DNA from: Meandrina meandrites
Taxonomy: Eukaryota > Cnidaria > Anthozoa > Scleractinia > Meandrinidae
Assembly: GCA_963693305.1 (NCBI GenBank)
Contig: OY855903.1
Span: forward strand, 24,704,455-24,768,454
DNA length: 64,000 nucleotides
Direction: 5' to 3'
Shown here piece by piece: positions 59,206-64,000 of this stretch; position 1 is the first letter of the stretch; each line of letters begins with the position of its first letter. The position numbers and the translations under genes were made by a program. The notes under the pieces were generated by a model. It was not told the DNA's origin and searched no databases. It was given only the letters and a program-made list of their open reading frames with translations.

Positions 59206-61844
59206 CATATGCTTTTAAAATACATATGAAATGCTTTATTTTTAATTTGTCAAGTCCAAAAAAATACACTTTCAAATCACTCAAAAAAGAGGTCATTTCA
59301 GCACCTCAAAGATGATTTAGTTCAAAACATGGTCTCTGCTTTTGCAGGCTGTGAGGCACATTTACACAAATTATGCAAGAAACTCTTTACCTATGCTTGA
59401 ATGCTTGCTTTAATTCTTTTCTTATTTCCATGTTGGCTTGTTGGAATTTCAGGGATATAGTGTACATAGGAAATTTTTTATTTGTTTGCATGGAAAAGCG
59501 GTCACTTTTGATCCAGTCTTGGTTAATTTAAACTTTGTGGTTTGAAAAATACGCCAAAATGGCTTGCTGGGCAACATAAAATTCAAATTTGGATGTCTGT
59601 GAATGACTATTCATAGAAAAATTCATTTCATATGTATTTTAAAACGTAACTTTGTTAAGAAAACATTATGTATAGGAGAACATTAAAATGTTATTTTAAA
59701 TGACATATGATGTGCAGCATCCTAATATATCAAAATATTTGACAAAAAAAAGAAGTCAACAACTTTATTAAATAAATACCAGTAGCTAGCATGATTATTT
59801 GATGATTTCCTAGGTGTTGGTAAAGATAAAATTACTAAAATATAAAAATAGTGAGGACTATTTAACTCTTAAAATCTGTTGTCTTTTACATACAAACGTC
59901 AAACGAAAAACATCAAAGATGACTTGCCATATTTGAAAGGGATACTCGAGACATTGCGTTAATTAAGTTGTATAATTTTATTTTACGATATAATTAACGC
60001 AATCGCTTGAGCATCTTAAAAAACTACTTTGGCATAGAAATGCTTATTTAAATGGAAATGAACTAATATGTACCAGATGATCACAACTAATCATTTGAAT
60101 TAGATTTGCAGGAAAGGTTGTAAAACAATCCCTTTGTTGCCTATGCAGATATCAGCAGTAAAGAATGATTTAACAATCCAGTCTTGAACTCATTTTAAGT
60201 GCACCTCATGTATTTGTGTTTGATTAGATCTAGCTCCTTATCAGTAAGTAGTCATGATTTGACTTGTTATGTAGTACATTCACTCATATAGTACAGGTTT
60301 ATTTCTGCTCAGTGCAAATAAATAAAATTAAATAAATCACTTTATTTAAGTGGCAATGTATTTAGCACGGCTGTACTAATTGAGGACACTGTCGGTGGAT
60401 GTTTAAAGTTCTGCAAAAGTATTAATTTTAAACCTTTAATTTCGCAAAGTTGTCACAATAAAATTTGCTGTAAAGCAGTATAATATTTTTTTCTTCATGT
60501 TGTTTCAGATTTGCCAGTGGCACTGAATGTGTCAAGTTCCATCCCCTTCCCCTATACTGATAACATTCAGAGACATAGCTGGGGGGATGGTCTTGGGGTG
60601 CCTGTGACCACCCTTGTGAGATAATTAAACAACATGCAAACCTTACAATTCAGGTGGCAAAAAAGCATGAATCCAAAGAATCAACATGACAGATATTTTC
60701 TAGTGCTAGATAGGTACATACTCCGGCATTTGCAGTACCAAACATTTGGGGTGCTTACCATTTGTCAGAAGGAACTGAGAAGCTGTGCAAATGGTAAGGA
60801 AATTTCCAATGTTCCCTTCTGAATGGAAAAAGAGGAGTACCTCAAGAGGCAGTCCACAATTTTTGAACAGATATTCAAGGAAATTATTGTTCCATTTGAC
60901 TTTCAACTGAAATTTCCAGATTTTTTGGCTAAATGTTAAGCACCCCACGTAAGTACCCTGGGTGTGGCACAGTGTGACCCCCCCCCCCCCCCCCCCCCCT
61001 TGGAAAATTCTAGCTACTTCCCTGACCTTATGCTATAGAATGTATGTTATGTCTATGACTGTTAGGTCCCTGTAGTGTTCTCTTGTGGGAAAGTCGGTGA
61101 AACCCACTCTCATCCCACAGTTGTTGCTTGTCTCGCTTAGCTGGCAGAGCTTTGGCATGAGAAATAGGTGGTTCTGGAGAAACATGATTGATTGACTAGA
61201 TTTAAACAGAGGGAGTTTAAAATTTCTTTATCATTTCAAATTCCCTTTGTTAAAATTCAGCCAGAGCCACCTGTTTCTCATGCAAAAGTCCTGCCAGTAG
61301 AGAGGGGCAGGCAGCTCTAGGGACAAGAATGGGTGACACTGACACTGACCCTTGGGGGCTACTCCCCTGTAAAGATCACAGGGGTGCTTGGCAAGAATTT
61401 TGAAAAGAACCCCTAAGAGGTACCACAATCTCGAATCTTTCACCCATAAGAGGTACCAGGAGTTCTTCTGGAGAAACCATCTGTTTGTTATATTTTGGCT
61501 CAATACCCTAAAAGGGTACCACAATAACTCTATTGGTGGCCACTATATTTTAACACACTAAGCGGTGCCAATCGACAAATTTTGACCCCTGCAGGTACGA
61601 CGAGTACAATCATTTCTATAGGGGAATCCCTCCCCAGGGACACCGAGTGCATGACAAGAAACAACTATTAGTTTTTTCAGCCAAGAACTATTTTTTTCTC
61701 ATTGTGGGGCCAACTGTAAGCACATCTCTTGACCACACCCCACTGATTGCAAAAGAAAATCCTGAATAGGGGAGAGGGCTGTACACCTTGGAAGATTGGA
61801 CATTTTGGTTATAAGGCCCTATTTTCCTTGTAGCATGAAGGACT

Positions 61845-61845
<1 letters not shown>

Positions 61846-61884
<39 letters not shown>
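61846..61884. repeat. (GAT)n microsatellite
   Basis: Thirteen uninterrupted GAT triplets in non-coding sequence. Confidence 0.95.
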
Positions 61885-61885
<1 letters not shown>

Positions 61886-62435
61886 TGCCGCTCAGGGAGA
61901 TGTGAGAAAAAAGAAAAGCACCTAAAACATGTATGTCTTTTCAAAGGAATTTCATAGGGGCCGATATTCTTCCGGCTACTGATCAAATTTCCGAGTGAGA
62001 CTGGAAATAAAGACTGATAATTCGTTACCAGGCTTTCACGAACGCTCCATCCAAGATGGCGGATCGAAGCTACGATGTTAAATTGTAATTCTGCAGAGAA
62101 TTTGTGACCTGTAGTCATGTTGACAACTCTTGACAATGCAAGTGGAGATTGATAAATCTCTGGGTGAGTAACTTGCAACGCTTAAATATATTACTTTCTA
62201 CAGTTCTTTCCAAAAATAACTTATTGATGCCGTCAACTCCACAGAACTTCCGCGGAGTTGAGAATGTTGAGGGCATAAATAAGACAAAGTAACGTCAAAG
62301 GGACATGTATAAAACATAGCAAAACACGACCTGTGTATTGTTAGAAAGTGATAGGGCAGTAGACCGGGAAGGACAACATTGTTCATCAACGGATTGAGGG
62401 GCCTAATGGTAGTTGGGATTTGCCTATTTGTGCAT

Positions 62436-63040
62436 TTCCTCCCTGACGAACGTCTGCTGAAACGAGCGGTACATTCCTTTCCTTTTGTTCCTGAAGATCA
62501 GCTGGGGATCACGTGGAGATGACTGAAGAGCCAATCAAGCTAATTTGTAAGCTCCCTTGGGGCGATTACTTACCCAGTGTTAATTCGTGCATGAAAAGCG
62601 CTTCTAAGTCCCACTTCGTGTGTAGATGAAATTCACCAAAAGATAGATGGAAACGACTGTTTTCTTTGTACTTTTGCTGTGATCCTTACTGCGACGGAGT
62701 GTTTAGCAATTGTTCGGGTCGGTATCAGGCCTGATTGAAAGCGTGTTTAAATAATTGTGACTGTTTTCGTCCAGCGAACCATTTGTCCACGCCAACTGAC
62801 AAGTTTTCATAACAAGCGATTTACTTTGTTTGTAAAATTGAAACAAATCTCTCAGTTCAAGAGGAGATAAAGGAGAACTACAAGAAAGGAGTAACTGATA
62901 AGGATTTAAATCTTACACAGACACAGTAATTCGCGGTTCTCAAGGTCACCTCTCAAGGTCACTTCCAGGATTTGGAAGTGCGCTGTGATTGGTCTACGTA
63001 AATAGCTGCTCGTTTCAGCAGATGTTCGTTGGGAGAAAAA
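62436..63040. mobile_element. About 605-bp MITE with inverted ends
   Basis: The left end 'ctccctgacgaacgtctgct' and the right end 'agcagatgttcgttgggag' are inverted, and both continue into 'gaaacgagc'/'gctcgtttc'. No coding capacity. The precise edges and target duplication are uncertain. Confidence 0.6.
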
Positions 63041-63380
63041 ATTGTGTGACGAGCCAAAGGAACGTCTGCATAGGATGCTACACTGGGGCTGGAATTTTTT
63101 AAACTAGCTAATTTAAATGGGAAGAGTCAAAAGCAAAGACCAAAGACCTAAGACCTGAACAAAAATGACCCCATCGAAAATGAAGACCTGCAATGTTTGT
63201 TTGTTTTTCTCATTGTTTCATGAATTCTTGGAAAACAGGTTTTCCCAATAGAGGTACAAAAAAGAAACTCTGCTAATCCAACCAACCAAAAACAGTTGAT
63301 CCCAGTAGAACATGGCTGAATGTTTATCAACCATCTTAGAATTATGGCAAAAGGGGTTGAAACAGTTAGTCCCAATCCCA

Positions 63381-63577
63381 GGGGAGTACTTGGGATTTCA
63401 AGTGACGGGGATGATAGGTTTTTGGGGGGTTTGAAATTTTTTGATTCTGGGATTTTTTTGGGTAGGAATATTTGGCAAGCATTTTTTGGGGTAGCTGGAT
63501 TAAAGTAGAGAGGACTTTTTGGGTCTTGATTTTTGCTCGCATTCAATCATCCCTGCCACTTGAAATCCTGAGTACAC
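63381..63577. mobile_element. Short copy of the GGGGGTACTC-type MITE
   Basis: Same ends and interior as 28738-29078 ('gggatttcaagtgacgggga', 'gggtaggaatatttggcaag', 'cacttgaaatcctgagtac'), with the middle deleted. Confidence 0.65.
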
Positions 63578-64000
63578 CAGTACACCACTCCCCCCCCCCC
63601 CCCTCCCCAATAGAACATAAAGAAGCAAAAAATGTAAAGTAAAGTAAACTGCATCCATGAGCCAAAAAGCAATTCCCAGTCAAAATCTGCTGCAATTGGG
63701 GATGGGGGTATTACTCAGCATTTTTGGCATGGGTGCTCTAGTATCAGACCAAAATAGACAATTTTTCATACTATTTCAGGCTGCCCGAGTACGGTTTTTG
63801 ACGGGCACTAATGTGAACACATCTTTTATTCAAGTACCCACGCCAGATTCGGGCATGGTGCCCATGCCCAACTACAAGGTCTTGACTCGGGCACTTATTG
63901 GTTCTTGGGTACTGTGGCTTTCTGTGTTTGAACACAACGCTTTTTTTTGCCGGTGCTCAAGTATCAGATTCAGTGCTCAGGCACTGAGTGTGAACACAGC

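Larger units (their letters stand above)
59206..64000. other. Right-hand region: 3' UTR of NEP1R1 and repeats
   Basis: No supported gene. Up to about 60.5 kb it is AT-rich and may include the NEP1R1 3' UTR. Then follow a C22 run (60978-60999), a repeat at 61100-61560 with inverted 'ctgcca' and 'tttctcatgc' segments and repeated 'aagaggtacca', a GAT microsatellite, a 605-bp MITE, a copy of the GGGGGTACTC-type MITE, and at 63700-64000 a repeat with 'ggcactaatgtgaacaca'-type ends that runs off the edge. Confidence 0.5.

Noticed and set aside
62042..62080. ATGGCGG start reading MADRSYDVKL as a first exon
   Set aside because: Stops after ten codons and has only a weak donor; no following exon found within the window.
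1..64000. CRISPR arrays, operons or bacterial origin
   Set aside because: Spliced genes, SINE/LINE content and animal gene families exclude a prokaryotic source; no regularly spaced identical repeats were seen.

Overview
The window is nuclear DNA of an animal. Intron-rich, AT-rich genes with canonical GT/AG splice sites encode clear metazoan orthologues, separated by many small inverted-repeat transposons. The gene set, the protein style and the repeats (Penelope-like, CR1/L2-like and Tx1-like retroelements, a tRNA-derived SINE, many MITEs) fit an anthozoan cnidarian, probably a stony coral. The species cannot be fixed from sequence alone. Most open frames of 60-100 codons are chance. The real genes were assembled by joining exons with matching phase and recognised protein families.

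Layout, left to right. (1) 338-760 (-): 5' coding exons of a PPP1R16/TIMAP-type PP1 targeting subunit that runs off the left edge. (2) 1610-3250 (+): a two-exon stand-alone PX-domain protein. (3) 7219-7962 (-): an intronless UBE2QL1-like E2 enzyme. (4) 8456-30275 (+): a complete 22-exon TONSL gene (1495 codons) with TPR, acidic, ankyrin, ubiquitin-like and LRR parts. Its introns hold a Penelope-like element, a LINE fragment, a SINE and many MITEs. (5) 31371-33457 (-): the proteasome assembly chaperone PSMG4, three exons. (6) 33735-37069 (+): an FBXL14-like F-box/LRR protein, two exons. (7) 41056-43769 (-): protein O-mannose kinase POMK, two exons. (8) 48998-50898 (-): mitochondrial ATP synthase epsilon subunit ATP5F1E, three exons. 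(9) 51031-59205 (+): NEP1R1, regulatory subunit of the lipin phosphatase complex, six exons, with a decayed CR1/L2-like LINE in its last intron. From 59206 to 64000 I see only repeats and possible 3' UTR.

Eight of the nine genes lie in four head-to-head pairs (PPP1R16/PX, UBE2QL1/TONSL, PSMG4/FBXL, ATP5F1E/NEP1R1). The start-codon gaps are about 850, 493, 277 and 132 bp, so shared bidirectional promoters are likely. Apart from that, the genes serve unrelated housekeeping roles: replication-fork repair, proteasome assembly, ubiquitin transfer, glycosylation, ATP synthesis and lipid control.

The most notable non-genic content is a set of transposons whose ends and target-site duplications can be read directly. 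They include a 73-bp element nested in a 971-bp relative (both with 9-bp duplications), two elements with TTAA ends, a 1375-bp element and a 516-bp element with 6-bp duplications, and a young Penelope-like insertion with inverted arms of about 98% identity.
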